From NCBI GenBank assembly GCA_004555535.1, contig SFHU01000017.1, positions 1 to 32,388 of the forward strand: 32,388 nucleotides of DNA, written 5' to 3'. The position numbers and the translations under genes are program-made. This DNA comes from Clostridiales bacterium. GTDB taxonomy: Bacteria; Bacillota; Clostridia; Christensenellales; Aristaeellaceae. Within the stretch, counting starts at the first letter, position 1. Every line of letters starts with the position of its first letter. The notes below the pieces were generated by a model, which ran no database searches, was not told where the DNA came from, and was given only the letters and a program-made list of their open reading frames with translations. Below are positions 32,255 through 32,388 of this stretch, one piece after another.

Positions 32255-32289
32255 AAAAAACACCCTCCGCGAAGTACTGCGGAAGGTGT
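32255..32289 (-). terminator. Minus-strand terminator next to the tRNA remnant
   Basis: On the minus strand ACACCTTCCGC pairs with GCGGAGGGTGT around an 8-base loop, with one G-T wobble that would be a C-A mismatch on the plus strand. Six Ts follow. The wobble shows that the minus strand is the functional one. The stretch 32077-32254 after the kinase gene shows no gene. Confidence 0.8.
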
Positions 32290-32294
32290 TTAGT

Positions 32295-32327
32295 TGGAGC
32301 TGATACCCGGATTCGGACCGGGGATTT
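32295..32327 (-). other. Remnant of a tRNA 3' end
   Basis: On the minus strand the T-arm CCCGG-TCCGAAT-CCGGG is followed by TATCAGC, a T and CCA. This is the exact layout of a tRNA T-arm, 3' acceptor strand, discriminator base and CCA. The T loop has TCC for the invariant TTC. No matching 5' acceptor strand (GCTGATA), D-arm or anticodon arm is found in the next 76 bases, so it is not a full tRNA gene. It could be an integration-site scar or a tRNA pseudogene. Confidence 0.6.
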
Positions 32328-32360
32328 TTTCCTTGAAAAGGGGCGGGATATCGACGTAAC

Positions 32361-32388
32361 AAAAGAAAATCACCCTCCGCGTTGATAT
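32361..32388 (-). terminator. Half of a second minus-strand terminator at the window edge
   Basis: CACCCTCCGCG (32371-32381) repeats the terminator arm at 32261-32271, 110 bases away, again next to an A-rich run (T-rich on the minus strand). The other arm would lie right of the window, which suggests another minus-strand gene or tRNA just outside. Confidence 0.45.

Noticed and set aside
32295..32370. A full tRNA gene on the minus strand
   Set aside because: Only the T-arm, acceptor 3' strand and CCA are present. The 5' acceptor strand, D-arm and anticodon stem do not form, and the T loop has TCC instead of TTC.

Overview
The window looks like chromosomal DNA from a GC-rich Firmicute of the class Clostridia, most likely a gut organism. 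Evidence for this: about 60-65 % GC, AGGAGG-type ribosome binding sites, many promoters close to TTGaca-N17-TATAAT, ATGA-overlapping operons, and Clostridia-style families (YwiB/DUF1934, Rsm22, ECF S component, KtrAB, a KdpD with USP domain). A Christensenellales-like lineage is my guess, not something the sequence proves. Dense coding and extreme codon bias create very long antisense open frames; these are not reported as genes.

Layout. (1) 1-3.2 kb, + strand: the 3' part of a large secreted-type protein made of about 76-residue Cys/His/Trp repeats with a Thr/Pro linker and a C-terminal domain, then a lone L-fucose mutarotase (fucU). (2) 3.2-10.9 kb, - strand: glycogen phosphorylase, MurA, and a two-gene heterodimeric ABC exporter. 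(3) 11.0-13.0 kb, +: a DHH/DHHA2 phosphoesterase of the family II pyrophosphatase type and an Rsm22-family methyltransferase, converging on (-) an ECF transporter S component. (4) 13.7-18.3 kb, +: an operon of two related polytopic GT-C-type membrane proteins (one has lost the catalytic motifs), a DUF1934 protein, an unknown protein and a metallo-beta-lactamase-fold hydrolase. (5) 18.5-24.3 kb, +: a potassium block of KtrB, KtrA, a small membrane protein, KdpD and KdpE, with no Kdp ATPase genes. (6) 24.5-25.8 kb, -: two YbjN-type paralogues and a doubtful small gene. (7) 25.9-27.5 kb, +: a cytoplasmic GH13 alpha-glucosidase/amylase. (8) 27.8-32.1 kb, +: a lipoprotein fusing an ABC-type solute-binding domain to a 5'-nucleotidase C-terminal-like domain, followed by a membrane hybrid histidine kinase. 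(9) 32.1-32.4 kb: a minus-strand terminator next to a tRNA 3'-end remnant.

How the parts work together: glycogen phosphorylase and the GH13 enzyme fit alpha-glucan use. KtrAB and KdpDE form a potassium uptake and sensing unit. The binding-protein fusion and the hybrid kinase have no permease beside them, so they look like a ligand-sensing pair rather than a transporter; this is the strongest candidate for an under-described system. Other items worth a look are a rho-independent terminator embedded in the rsm22 coding sequence, an inverted-repeat operator-like site at the ECF S-component promoter, a family of structured repeats just after gene ends, and the Cys-rich repeat protein.
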